Source: JAIOSM01 sp964593725 (GTDB taxonomy: Bacteria > Desulfobacterota > Desulfobacteria > Desulfobacterales > Desulfobacteraceae). Taken from it: a stretch of DNA of 64,000 bases. Below are positions 1 through 7,672 of this stretch, piece after piece (within the stretch, counting starts at the first letter, position 1; each line of letters starts with the position of its first letter). Under the pieces are notes generated by a model. That model worked only from the letters and a program-made list of their open reading frames with translations. It was not told the origin of the DNA and searched no databases. The DNA lies in the NCBI GenBank assembly GCA_964593725.1, contig CAZQJS010000010.1:1-64000 (forward strand), read 5' to 3'. A program made the translations under genes and the position numbers.

Positions 1-2
1 AA

Positions 3-324
3 GTATTTCCTAAATCAAAAGCAATAAAATGTCCTGAATGTAGTTGTAGAACAATTACAAAAAGAGGAACCCGGAAAGCAAATTTGAAAATGAGCTATAA
101 AAGTATAAAACTAACCTATGCTTAAAAAATTTGCTGAAACTCCGGGCATACATAAAATCAGAATCTTGTCTTATTATGATTATGCTATTTCAACAGGACC
201 ATTAGAAGGCATCAATAATAAAATTAAAACTATGAAACGACAAGCTTATGGATATCGTGATTTTGAGTTTTTTAAATTGAAACTTTCTGATCTTCATAAT
301 AAAAAGTACGCATTAATCAGATGA
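3..324 (+). pseudogene. Remnant of an ISL3-family transposase
   Basis: Two pieces of one transposase lie end to end in different frames. Positions 3-125 encode the N-terminal zinc-finger region (CPEC...C pattern followed by a basic KRGTRKAN stretch) and stop at a TAA. Positions 118-324 encode the typical ISL3 C-terminus (GPLEGINNKIK, then KRQAYGYRDFEFFKLK). The central DDE catalytic region is missing, and the join is out of frame, so the copy is dead. It runs off the left edge of the window, so the true 5' end and the inverted repeats cannot be seen. The family call rests on the conserved C-terminal EGINNKIK motif. Confidence 0.8.
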
Positions 325-361
325 ACCAAAAATAACCACCAGGAATTGCTGTGGTTTTTAA

Positions 362-394
362 CAAAAAAGGGGCGCTTTAAAAAAAGCACCCCTT
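362..394 (-). terminator. Rho-independent terminator of the selenoprotein gene
   Basis: Read on the minus strand, an inverted repeat (AAGGGGTGCTTT ... AAAGCGCCCCTT) with one mismatch is followed by a run of six T. It sits about 30 bases beyond the stop codon of the minus-strand HesB-like gene and so fits as its terminator. Confidence 0.75.
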
Positions 395-421
395 ATTAAA
401 ACAAATAATATTTTTTATAAA

Positions 422-739
422 CTAACTGCAGCAGCTTCCTTCTGTGCCGCAGCTGCCACACGCAGATTCACCAAAATCGATATTGGAATCTATTTTAAAA
501 CCCATGCCTGAAAAATCAATTTTAATTGTCTGGGCCTGTTTCATAAATTCTTTATCAACAACAAGTTTGTGTCCTTTAACATCATAGACATCATCGGTTT
601 CTTTGGGCTCGTCCAGAGCCATGGCAAGTGACGGGCCGCCTCAACCACCGGAATTAAGAAAAATTCTTACAGGGGAAGGTTCTTTCCCGTTGAAATATTC
701 ATCAATCTGCTCTTTTGCAGAATCGGTAAGCTCAATCAT
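422..739 (-). CDS. HesB/IscA-like selenoprotein (in-frame TGA read as selenocysteine)
   Basis: A 105-residue protein of the HesB/IscA-like iron-sulfur family. ATG at 739 follows an AGGAG box, and the reading frame is continuous to a TAG at 422 except for one TGA at 643-641 (codon 33). The TGA sits in the motif SGG-U-GGPSL, where related proteins have a conserved cysteine (SGGCGGPSL). The coding pattern is intact on both sides of it: MIELTDSAKEQIDEYF before and MALDEPKETDD after. The C-terminus is cysteine-rich (ACGSCGTEGSCC). A hairpin suited to a bacterial SECIS lies 20-35 bases after the TGA. HesB-like selenoproteins are a known class in anaerobic bacteria. The role is probably iron-sulfur cluster assembly or carriage. 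A standard gene caller would start this gene at internal ATG 622 and lose the first 39 codons. Confidence 0.87.
606..620 (-). promoter_or_regulatory. Candidate bacterial SECIS hairpin
   Basis: On the mRNA, a perfect 5-bp stem GGCUC/GAGCC closes a 5-base loop UGGAC. The stem begins 21 bases after the UGA and the loop is about 25-30 bases after it. A G among the first loop bases and this spacing match the known pattern of bacterial SECIS elements, which lie inside the coding region just after the Sec codon. The longer flanking stem was not folded computationally. Confidence 0.65.
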
Positions 740-1044
740 TATAAACTCTCCTTATGTTTTTTTGTATGCTTTTCTCCACAACCTACTTAGATACAATTTT
801 AACCATAAATAATGAAATGTCAAGATTAATTAATAATTTCATCCACACCAGCACTGATTGCAAAGCATTTCGCCCATGGGAATCAATCTCACTGAAGTCA
901 CTGACATTCAATATATCTCTGTTAATAAAGCTTTATAATAAAAACAAATTCAGGGTGTACAAACCTGACGATTCAATGTATACTATCGGAACAACAGCCA
1001 ATCATATTTAATATTATTAATAATTCTTTTATAAAAGGGGAAAT
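740..1044. other. Divergent intergenic region
   Basis: About 305 AT-rich bases lie between the minus-strand selenoprotein gene and the plus-strand HEAT-repeat gene. Both promoters should lie here. No convincing -35/-10 pair, operator or RNA structure was picked out. Plus-strand open frames in this stretch show no family features and are taken as chance. Confidence 0.5.
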
Positions 1045-2661
1045 ATGGCCGATTATATAACCCGGATCAAAAAGAGTATCGCTGAATCAGATATTAAAAA
1101 AACAAAACAATTATTAAAACAACTTAAAGATTACCCATACAATATAAAATCAGAAGTTTTACAGGCTTTTGCCCTTGCCTCTGACATGGTTGCACTCAAC
1201 CTCCTTGGCATTCTTGCAGAAGATAAACACCTTGGCAGGGAGATATACGACAGAGTTGTACAGCTGTTAATTGACCGTGCACATTTAAACTCCCATTTTA
1301 TTCTTATCCTTTATGATATCTGTGATAACGAATCAATCGGACAAATAGTCCCCTTGATGAAACACCTTTTATCCAGAGAGGCTGATTTTGAAATATTAAA
1401 GGAGACCATAAAGGCAGCCGGAAAGCAGAGAATTGAAAGTCTTGTTGACGATATCGCGGAATTCATATTCTATGGCGAAGAAAAACTAAAGGCTGAAGCT
1501 GTAAGGGCACTGGAACGCATAGACTCTGATTCAGCCTATGATGTTCTGTTAAAGGCTGCTGACTCTCCTAAAAGCAACCAGGATATTATGGATTCCATAG
1601 AGGTAATGAAAAACAGAAGGATTGAAGCACCAGGGATAAAACAGCAGATTAAAGAAAAAAAACAGACTAAAAAGAGTCTTTTAAAAAATATATCTGTATG
1701 GAATAGTCAATTAACTGCAAAGGATATAAAAACAAGATTCAAAGGGTTAATACAGCTTGCCAGCGTAAAAAGTGATGCTGATAAAATCTTTGCTGAGAAT
1801 CTGAAGACAAAAAACCATGACCTCATTATTAACACATTGAATCTCATCTCAAGATGCATACCTGAGTCCTTAATTCCCACTGTAATTTCACTGCTTGAAG
1901 AGAAAAAAATACCCCCGGCAATCAGATTTGCAGCCCATACAGCACTTGGTGCATTCCCTGAACTTGAATCTGCCGCATCTGCCATAAACGGTATCAACAG
2001 CCCTTTAATGCACATCAGAACAGCAGCGGTACAGGTTCTTAACAAGCAGCCCACAGACTTTGTCCTGGCAGAGATAAAAGAGAAGATCGAATCAGGGACA
2101 GAACAGGGCAAGAAGCTTGGGGAAAGCATACTGGATGCCCATGCTGATAATATTATAATTCAGCTCATGGTTTCCGATGCTTTTACATATATTTTATCAA
2201 ACTATCTTGAAAAAAAAGCCTCTTTTTCAGTGCTGGAAAATTATATTAAAATTCAAAGGAGCCGTAAACTTGCGGCTTCTGCAAAAAAATATGAAAAAAT
2301 TCTGATCTTAAAACAAAAAAAGAAGAGAATGCCCGTTGCAATCCTCACCAGCTCAGAAATCAGGGGCAGTATTCTGGCAAAAGTACTGTTCTCCGCCGGC
2401 CTGCTTCCAAAAATTTTTCCCAACTTTCAGCAAACTTTTGAATCTATTGTCCAGGAAAAACCATATGGTGTTATATGTGATCTTTTTTTAGAAGATATGA
2501 CCGGGCTTGATGTTTTACATGAAATCAGAACGACTTATCCGGCAGAACAATTGCCGGTCATTCTGGTAACATTGCAAAAAGATTTAATAAATCAGGAAAA
2601 AAACATCATTGGGTTTCCCCCTGGCAGAAATCAAATTGATTATTGTTTTAAGCAGGGATAA
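1045..2661 (+). CDS. HEAT-repeat protein with C-terminal receiver-like domain
   Basis: A 538-residue protein with a GGGGAAAT ribosome site before ATG 1045. Roughly residues 1-400 are all-helical repeats of the HEAT/PBS-lyase kind (patterns such as KAEAVRALERIDSDSAYDVL and AARFAAHTALGAFPELESAA-like stretches). The last ~107 residues (from about 432) resemble a CheY-type receiver: AILTSSEIRGSILAKVL, then VICDLFLEDMTG with Asp479 at the phospho-acceptor position. The usual acidic pair after beta-1 is replaced by SSEIR, and the conserved lysine is not obvious, so the domain may be a non-phosphorylated signalling module. It is followed directly (no gap) by an ATP-grasp gene. The function is unknown; a scaffold or signal adaptor is an inference. 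Confidence 0.72.
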   Translation: MADYITRIKKSIAESDIKKTKQLLKQLKDYPYNIKSEVLQAFALASDMVALNLLGILAEDKHLGREIYDRVVQLLIDRAHLNSHFILILYDICDNESIGQIVPLMKHLLSREADFEILKETIKAAGKQRIESLVDDIAEFIFYGEEKLKAEAVRALERIDSDSAYDVLLKAADSPKSNQDIMDSIEVMKNRRIEAPGIKQQIKEKKQTKKSLLKNISVWNSQLTAKDIKTRFKGLIQLASVKSDADKIFAENLKTKNHDLIINTLNLISRCIPESLIPTVISLLEEKKIPPAIRFAAHTALGAFPELESAASAINGINSPLMHIRTAAVQVLNKQPTDFVLAEIKEKIESGTEQGKKLGESILDAHADNIIIQLMVSDAFTYILSNYLEKKASFSVLENYIKIQRSRKLAASAKKYEKILILKQKKKRMPVAILTSSEIRGSILAKVLFSAGLLPKIFPNFQQTFESIVQEKPYGVICDLFLEDMTGLDVLHEIRTTYPAEQLPVILVTLQKDLINQEKNIIGFPPGRNQIDYCFKQG

Positions 2662-3474
2662 TTGCTATCATGGGCCATGAGCAAAGAGAATATACAAGAC
2701 ACCCTACCTGTTGCCATTGGCGCCCGATTGATTAAGAGCCATGCCATAAGAACACTTGGCCTGAAACCCAATTTTTCCGATTACTCTTCAGAAGAGAGAA
2801 GAGTGATCAGAAAAGCAAAAAAAATCTACTTTCCAACAGCTTTTTATGCAGACCTTTTTAATACCATGGGAAAGGTAACATTTCCAAGCTTTCATACATA
2901 TAAATATGTTCAGGATAAAATAAAACAGACTGCTATTTTTAAAATACTTGGAATACCCCATCCTGAAACCAGGGTATTTTATGGAAAAAAGCAGAATAAG
3001 ACCATTCTCAATCATTTCAGATTCCCTTTTATCGCTAAGAAAGCCCGGGGTTCCTCCAGGGGGAGAGATGTTTATCTGATCAAAAACATGGAAGATCTTA
3101 TGGAATATCTTTCAAGTAACAAACCTGCCTATATCCAGGAATACATACCGGTTAAAAGGGATATAAGAGTTGTTGTCATAGGAAAAAAAATCAAAATAGC
3201 ATATTTCAGAGAATCTGCAGACAATGATTTCAGGACAAATGTGTCTACTGGCGGAACAATAGTATTTGACCAGGTGCCAGAAGAGGCTCTCAACCTTGCC
3301 CTTGATACTGCAAAAAAGTGTGGGTGGGATGATGTGGGTATTGATATTATCAAAAAAAACAGAGAATTTCTCATCCTGGAAGCTAACATGAAATATGGAA
3401 CCCTGGGATTCAGAGCAGCCGGCCTTGAATACAAATTAATGCTGGAAAAGATGATACTTGCAAGGGAGATATGA
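2662..3474 (+). CDS. RimK-like ATP-grasp ligase
   Basis: About 270 residues. An ATP-grasp fold is suggested by FPFIAKKARGSSRGRDVYLI (nucleotide-binding lysine region), YIQEYIPVKRDIRVVVIG, and FLILEANMKYGTLG, where the E..N pair would bind Mg. This layout is that of the RimK/GshB/LysX group, which joins an amino acid or peptide to a carboxylate through an acyl phosphate. Residues 1-100 form the N-terminal lobe. The gene starts at TTG 2662 immediately after the HEAT-receiver stop; ATG 2677 in the same frame is an alternative. The substrate cannot be told. Tight coupling to the HEAT-receiver gene suggests a shared task, perhaps protein or cofactor modification. Confidence 0.7.
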   Translation: MLSWAMSKENIQDTLPVAIGARLIKSHAIRTLGLKPNFSDYSSEERRVIRKAKKIYFPTAFYADLFNTMGKVTFPSFHTYKYVQDKIKQTAIFKILGIPHPETRVFYGKKQNKTILNHFRFPFIAKKARGSSRGRDVYLIKNMEDLMEYLSSNKPAYIQEYIPVKRDIRVVVIGKKIKIAYFRESADNDFRTNVSTGGTIVFDQVPEEALNLALDTAKKCGWDDVGIDIIKKNREFLILEANMKYGTLGFRAAGLEYKLMLEKMILAREI

Positions 3475-3478
3475 AAGA

Positions 3479-3955
3479 ATGATATATTTTACCCGGATAG
3501 ACACCCATGTGGGAAAACTTTTAGCAGTCAAGGACCAGAATATCCTTACACAGATATATTTTCCTGAGAAAAATAAGAGTCATGTTCCAGATCCCCTATG
3601 GAAGTATGATAATACAAAATTCTCAAAGGAGATCCGGGAGATATCTGATTACTTTGCAGGAAAACTTAAAAAATTCTCAAATATTGTAATCCCCAAAGGA
3701 ACAGGCTTTCAGCAGAAAGTATGGAAAGCACTTCTGGAAATACCATATGGTGCCACCTGTTCATACCAGGAAATTGCTGAAGCTGCCGGCAGTCCAAAGG
3801 CCTGCAGGGCAGCAGGCAGCGCACTGAATAAAAATCCTCTGCCAATAATGATACCATGCCACAGGGTAATAGGTAAAAACGGAAGCCTTACCGGGTTTGG
3901 AGGCGGCCTGCCCCTGAAAAAATATCTCCTGGAGCTTGAACAGAAATTTTTATAA
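3479..3955 (+). CDS. ogt: Methylated-DNA--[protein]-cysteine S-methyltransferase
   Basis: 158 residues from ATG 3479, with GGGAG about 10 bases upstream. It removes O6-alkyl groups from guanine by transfer to its own cysteine. The catalytic motif IPCHRVIG is present (Cys127). The DNA-binding helix-turn-helix region is seen in TGFQQKVWKALLEIPYGATCSYQEIA and the arginine finger region in CRAAGSALNKNPLPI. The C-terminal GFGGGLPLKKYLLELE is typical. Length matches the Ogt class without the Ada N-domain. It starts 4 bases after the ATP-grasp gene, so it is probably cotranscribed. An earlier in-frame ATG at 3458 overlaps the previous gene and has no ribosome site. Confidence 0.93.
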   Translation: MIYFTRIDTHVGKLLAVKDQNILTQIYFPEKNKSHVPDPLWKYDNTKFSKEIREISDYFAGKLKKFSNIVIPKGTGFQQKVWKALLEIPYGATCSYQEIAEAAGSPKACRAAGSALNKNPLPIMIPCHRVIGKNGSLTGFGGGLPLKKYLLELEQKFL

Positions 3956-3967
3956 AAAATAAACTGT

Positions 3968-4813
3968 TTAAAACAATTCACTTTCAAGGCCCGTGTTAAT
4001 CCGTGGGAAAATGATCTTAACTCCTGGATTATGACGTTTAATTTCTCCTGCAAAGTCCGGTATATGCTGGAATGGCAGCATGGGTGTTTTCCCGGTTGCC
4101 GGGATTGCACGGGAAAAATCATCAAAGTGAAATGGTATTATAATCTCAGGCCTGACAATATCAATCAGGCAGCTTGTATACCCTGCCCTCCTCTTCCAGC
4201 CGGGAACGCACATGAATAGGATGTCACACTTGTGTCCATCCAGTTCTTTTTCAATATAATCAGCACTTCCCATGTGCATGAAAATTGTGTTGTTGATTTT
4301 AATCTCAGGTATAAATTGTGTACCATGTCGAAAATCCCTTGACTTCAATGGCAGATGTCTGCCAGGGTCAATTTCACCGGGAAATGGTACACGCCCTGCT
4401 ATGACCCTGCCATGTACTGAAGGTATCATGGTAATGGAAATTCCCCTGCCAGGTTCAACCGTTTTTATATTATTGCTGTCACAAACAGTGACACGATCTT
4501 TAAGCCCATGGATGTTAAACAGTGTATCAAGACTGCTGCTGCCAAGTATTTTCAAGTCAGGTTTACAGACAGGATGCTTTGCAATATAAGGTATATCCAG
4601 TGCATGATCAAGGTGGGTGTGCCCGGCAATTATACATGTAATACTGTCGGGAAGGCTGTTAAGATAATCATCAACAACACCATTGACCGTTGCAACATGT
4701 TTAAAAAAAGTCTGGAATTTACCCAGGCGTGACAGATATGGATCAATGAGGATAACACCCTGATCAGTCACAAATTCAATGCCTGCAGCACCTGTCCAGC
4801 GCACTTTAATCAT
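3968..4813 (-). CDS. Metallo-beta-lactamase-fold hydrolase
   Basis: 281 residues from ATG 4813, preceded by a strong AGGAGGAAG site; a longer in-frame start at 4855 lacks one. The metal-binding motif is AGHTHLDHA (His65, His67, Asp69, His70), with later metal ligands in SVHGR and IPFHFDDF. The N-terminus VRWTGAAGIEFVTDQGVILIDPYLSR is the opening beta-sheet of this superfamily (UlaG/RNase Z-like branch). No signal peptide is visible. It converges on ogt with a 12-base gap and diverges from the Lrp operon. The substrate is unknown. Confidence 0.8.
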   Translation of the reverse strand: MIKVRWTGAAGIEFVTDQGVILIDPYLSRLGKFQTFFKHVATVNGVVDDYLNSLPDSITCIIAGHTHLDHALDIPYIAKHPVCKPDLKILGSSSLDTLFNIHGLKDRVTVCDSNNIKTVEPGRGISITMIPSVHGRVIAGRVPFPGEIDPGRHLPLKSRDFRHGTQFIPEIKINNTIFMHMGSADYIEKELDGHKCDILFMCVPGWKRRAGYTSCLIDIVRPEIIIPFHFDDFSRAIPATGKTPMLPFQHIPDFAGEIKRHNPGVKIIFPRINTGLESELF

Positions 4814-4905
4814 CTTTCTTCCTCCTCTGATGGTACTTTGTAGCATAAAAACCATTAGACTGTGAAGTTATTATAATAATAAATCAATGAATAAGGGTCT
4901 ATCTA

Positions 4906-4945
4906 TTGACATCCATATTAATTTCGAGTATATCCAGATATATTC
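4906..4945 (+). promoter_or_regulatory. Promoter of the lrp-panB operon with an overlapping palindrome
   Basis: TTGACA at 4906-4911 and TATATC at 4929-4934 are separated by 17 bases. A 20-base near-palindrome at 4926-4945 (GAGTATATCCAGATATATTC, 17 of 20 positions symmetric) covers the -10 box. This placement suits autorepression by the Lrp-type regulator encoded about 100 bases downstream. Confidence 0.6.
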
Positions 4946-5039
4946 CAAATTAAATTGGGATTTATTTTAAATATATTGAATTTTATTCGGAAAAATAGCT
5001 GAACAAAAGAGACATGGCCAATGACTTAAGAGGAGCAAT

Positions 5040-5516
5040 ATGGATCAGATCGACAAACAGATTTTAAAAACATTGCAGCAGGACGGACGTAAAAAAAATA
5101 ATGAACTGGCTAAAGAGGCTGGGCTTGCTCCATCAACCATGCTGGAGCGGGTAAAAAAGCTTGAGGAGAAAAAGATTATAAAAAGGTACCGGGCAGTTAT
5201 GGACCCTGAGAAACTAGGCTTTAATGCCCAGGGATTTGTCTGTATTTCCCTTGACAGGCATCAGGTTGATAATATTCAGCAGCTGGAAAAAGGTATAAGG
5301 GCAATTCCAAATGTCAGGGCATGCTATCACATAACAGGCAGGTTTGATTACCTTTTACATCTTGTGGCATCAAGCCTGGATGACTTTGGCAATATAATTA
5401 AAAACAAAGTTGCAACCATTCCCGGGATGGGAAAAATTGAAACTTTTTTTATATATTCTGAAGTCAAGCCTGACCAGGGCTGGCCCATTGATGCAGCGGA
5501 AAATATTGAAAATTAG
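5040..5516 (+). CDS. Lrp/AsnC-family transcription regulator
   Basis: 158 residues, start ATG 5040 after AGAGGAGCAAT. The N-terminal winged helix-turn-helix (residues 1-60: MDQIDKQILKTLQQDGRKKNNEL, AGLAPSTMLERVKKLEEKKII) is followed by the RAM/AsnC ligand-binding domain (about 65-150, with VRACYHITGRFDYLLHLVA). The family senses amino acids and forms octamers that bind DNA. It heads an operon with a PanB-like enzyme, an unknown protein and an amino-acid dehydrogenase, so it probably responds to a branched-chain amino acid or its keto acid. A palindrome over its own -10 box points to autoregulation. Confidence 0.92.
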   Translation: MDQIDKQILKTLQQDGRKKNNELAKEAGLAPSTMLERVKKLEEKKIIKRYRAVMDPEKLGFNAQGFVCISLDRHQVDNIQQLEKGIRAIPNVRACYHITGRFDYLLHLVASSLDDFGNIIKNKVATIPGMGKIETFFIYSEVKPDQGWPIDAAENIEN

Positions 5517-5546
5517 AAAACATTAATAAATTTCAGGAGAAGTGAT

Positions 5547-6401
5547 ATGGCACAAAAAAAATCAATTCATGATTTTATTAACATGAAAAAGGCAGGAGAA
5601 AAAGTAACATGGATTACATCCTATGATTTCCCCACTGCGCAGTTTGCAGAAGAGTCAGGCATGGACATGATTCTTATTGGAGATTCCCTGGGCATGTGTG
5701 TGTATGGCTATAAAGGAACTGTGCCCGTGACCATGGATCAATGTATTGTCCATTGTGAAGCTGTCCGGCGTGGTGCACCTGACACGTTTATTGTCGGGGA
5801 TATGCCGTTTATGAGCTATCAGGCAACAGATGAAGATGCAGTAAGAAATGCAGGCCGTTTTTTAAAAGAGGCTGACGTGGATGCAATTAAGCTTGAAGGT
5901 GGTACACGGGTTGTATCAAGAATTAAGGCAATTGTTGAAGCAGGTATACTTGTAATAGGACATATCGGGTTAACACCGCAGAGTTCCGGAGCTCTTGGCG
6001 GGCATAAAGCCCAGGGCAGAACTTCAGAGGATGCAAAAATGGTTGTTGAGGATGCACTGGCAGTGCAGGAAGCCGGTGCTCAGATGCTTCTTGTTGAAGC
6101 AGTACCTCCTGAAGTTTCAGGCTATATTGCGGAAAAACTCACTATTCCGGTTTACTCCATAGGCGCTGGTGCAGAATGTGACGGGCAATTGCTCATTGTA
6201 AGTGATCTTATTGGTCAGTTTCAGGCATTTACACCAAAATTTGTAAAAAAATATTGTGATGTTGCTTCAATGGTTAAAAAAGCCATGAAAGAGTATTGCA
6301 ATGAGGTAAGATCAGGCAGGTTTCCAAGAGAAGAGCACTGTTACCCAATGAAACAGGGTGAAAAAGAAAAATTTTTTAAGGAGATATCCCATGATAAATA
6401 A
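5547..6401 (+). CDS. panB: 3-methyl-2-oxobutanoate hydroxymethyltransferase (PanB-like)
   Basis: 284 residues with AGGAG before ATG 5547. PanB adds a hydroxymethyl group from methylene-tetrahydrofolate to 2-oxoisovalerate to give ketopantoate, the first committed step of pantothenate synthesis. Family motifs are clear: ITSYDFPTAQFAEESG, DMILIGDSLGM (Mg ligand Asp), VGDMPFMSYQ, DAIKLEGG, and VEAVPPEVS with the catalytic glutamate. Length matches the family (about 265-285). Unlike usual panBC layouts there is no panC next door. Its neighbours are an Lrp regulator, an unknown protein and a dehydrogenase that could make its keto-acid substrate. It may be the housekeeping enzyme or a paralogue acting on another 2-oxo acid. 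Confidence 0.88.
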   Translation: MAQKKSIHDFINMKKAGEKVTWITSYDFPTAQFAEESGMDMILIGDSLGMCVYGYKGTVPVTMDQCIVHCEAVRRGAPDTFIVGDMPFMSYQATDEDAVRNAGRFLKEADVDAIKLEGGTRVVSRIKAIVEAGILVIGHIGLTPQSSGALGGHKAQGRTSEDAKMVVEDALAVQEAGAQMLLVEAVPPEVSGYIAEKLTIPVYSIGAGAECDGQLLIVSDLIGQFQAFTPKFVKKYCDVASMVKKAMKEYCNEVRSGRFPREEHCYPMKQGEKEKFFKEISHDK

Positions 6402-7635
6402 ACTAAAGATTTCAACAGAGGATATAGATATTGTAAATCAGATTCTTATGGATCCTGATAATAAACTTGTAAAGGATCTTACAGATCTGATTGAAAAGTT
6501 TGGCGGAGCTGCAGCTATTAATAAAAAAGCTGAACAGGCAAGAAAACCTGATGTTCTTATGCAGCAGTTAAAGAATATGAACTCACCCTATGTGGCAGAT
6601 TTAAAATGGCTTATGGAACAAAGAGATAACAAGGCATTTGTTTCAATGAATGAGTATTGCAATGACCTTGGTGTTGACTATGAAAAGGTTGACAATAAAA
6701 ATGCAGTAACCTTGGAAGTCAGTGCTTTGCAGTTCTTTCCCTGGCTTATTGCCGAAGCAGAAAAGGCAATAAAAAACAGAGAACTCATGCCTGGCAGAAT
6801 AATAAGAGTACGCAATATGGTTGAACAGGTTAAGGATAATGGTGATATTCTGGCAACTGCTCTTGCCATGCAGATAATAGGCGCATCCTATGTTGAATCT
6901 CTTGATACAAGGGGTACAGATGGAAGCAACCCCCATCTTGGAGGAGCAGAGACCATCACAGGATATTTTGGCGGTATAGGCCAGCCCAATGATCACCCCT
7001 TGAAATGGGCCGAAGAATACTTGAGTTATTATACAAAATATGGAATTCAACAGGTGCTGAATATCAATTCAGGCACAGTGCTGTTAGGATATTTCATACG
7101 CAGACTCGGCATTGATATAGAGTTTAAAATTTCAGTGTTTGCAGGTAATGACAATCCCTATTTTATTTTCTGGACCCTGATGACTGCACGACTCTTTGCA
7201 GGTCAGGACAATTCAACCGCCCTTGTCGGTTTTAACCTGTCAAATTCAGTTAACAACAATACCATAAAGCAGGTAAACAAACTCAGGGCCGACCTGGGAC
7301 TTGAGGATAAGGTTCGGTTTGAGCACCATATTACAGAGACATATAAATCAATTATTGTACAGCCTTACAACCGCCGGAATGAGCTTGTAGAATTAGCAAA
7401 ACAAGTCCCGAATATATCTGCAAAACATGAAGGAGGGGAAGTTGATGTTGAGAAAAACAGGAAACACCCATCAGATATTCTTGAATATTTTATGACTAAA
7501 AAAGAGATCATGGACTCTGGACTCATGCAGTTTCAGAAGACAAATTATTTAGATAAGCATGATTCAATGAACCTGACTGCAAAAGCCCTGCTTAAAGCAG
7601 ATATTGATGTGATTGCAGCTCAAAATCTACATTAG
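6391..7635 (+). CDS. Unrecognised 414-residue cytoplasmic protein
   Basis: ATG 6391 follows AAGGAGATATCCC and overlaps the panB end by 11 bases, so the two are translationally coupled. The protein is soluble, with no signal peptide or membrane segment. An N-terminal helical part (about 1-90) precedes a larger domain. Potentially conserved-looking patches are SLDTRGTDGSNPHLGGAETITGYFGGIGQ, NINSGTVLLGYFIRRLG, FAGNDNPYFIFWT and VGFNLSNSVNNNTI. The alternating hydrophobic strands and Asn/Gly-rich loops suggest an alpha/beta enzyme, perhaps barrel-like. I do not recognise a family. Its position between a PanB-like enzyme and an amino-acid dehydrogenase suggests a step on a 2-oxo or amino acid; this is inference only. 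Confidence 0.7.
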   Translation: MINKLKISTEDIDIVNQILMDPDNKLVKDLTDLIEKFGGAAAINKKAEQARKPDVLMQQLKNMNSPYVADLKWLMEQRDNKAFVSMNEYCNDLGVDYEKVDNKNAVTLEVSALQFFPWLIAEAEKAIKNRELMPGRIIRVRNMVEQVKDNGDILATALAMQIIGASYVESLDTRGTDGSNPHLGGAETITGYFGGIGQPNDHPLKWAEEYLSYYTKYGIQQVLNINSGTVLLGYFIRRLGIDIEFKISVFAGNDNPYFIFWTLMTARLFAGQDNSTALVGFNLSNSVNNNTIKQVNKLRADLGLEDKVRFEHHITETYKSIIVQPYNRRNELVELAKQVPNISAKHEGGEVDVEKNRKHPSDILEYFMTKKEIMDSGLMQFQKTNYLDKHDSMNLTAKALLKADIDVIAAQNLH

Positions 7636-7672
7636 ATTAAACCAAAAAATATTATAAAATAAGGATAAAAAT

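Noticed and set aside
754..1011. Open frame of 85 codons on the plus strand before the HEAT-repeat gene
   Set aside because: No family features, AT-rich composition typical of intergenic DNA and no ribosome site; it overlaps the region where two promoters are expected.
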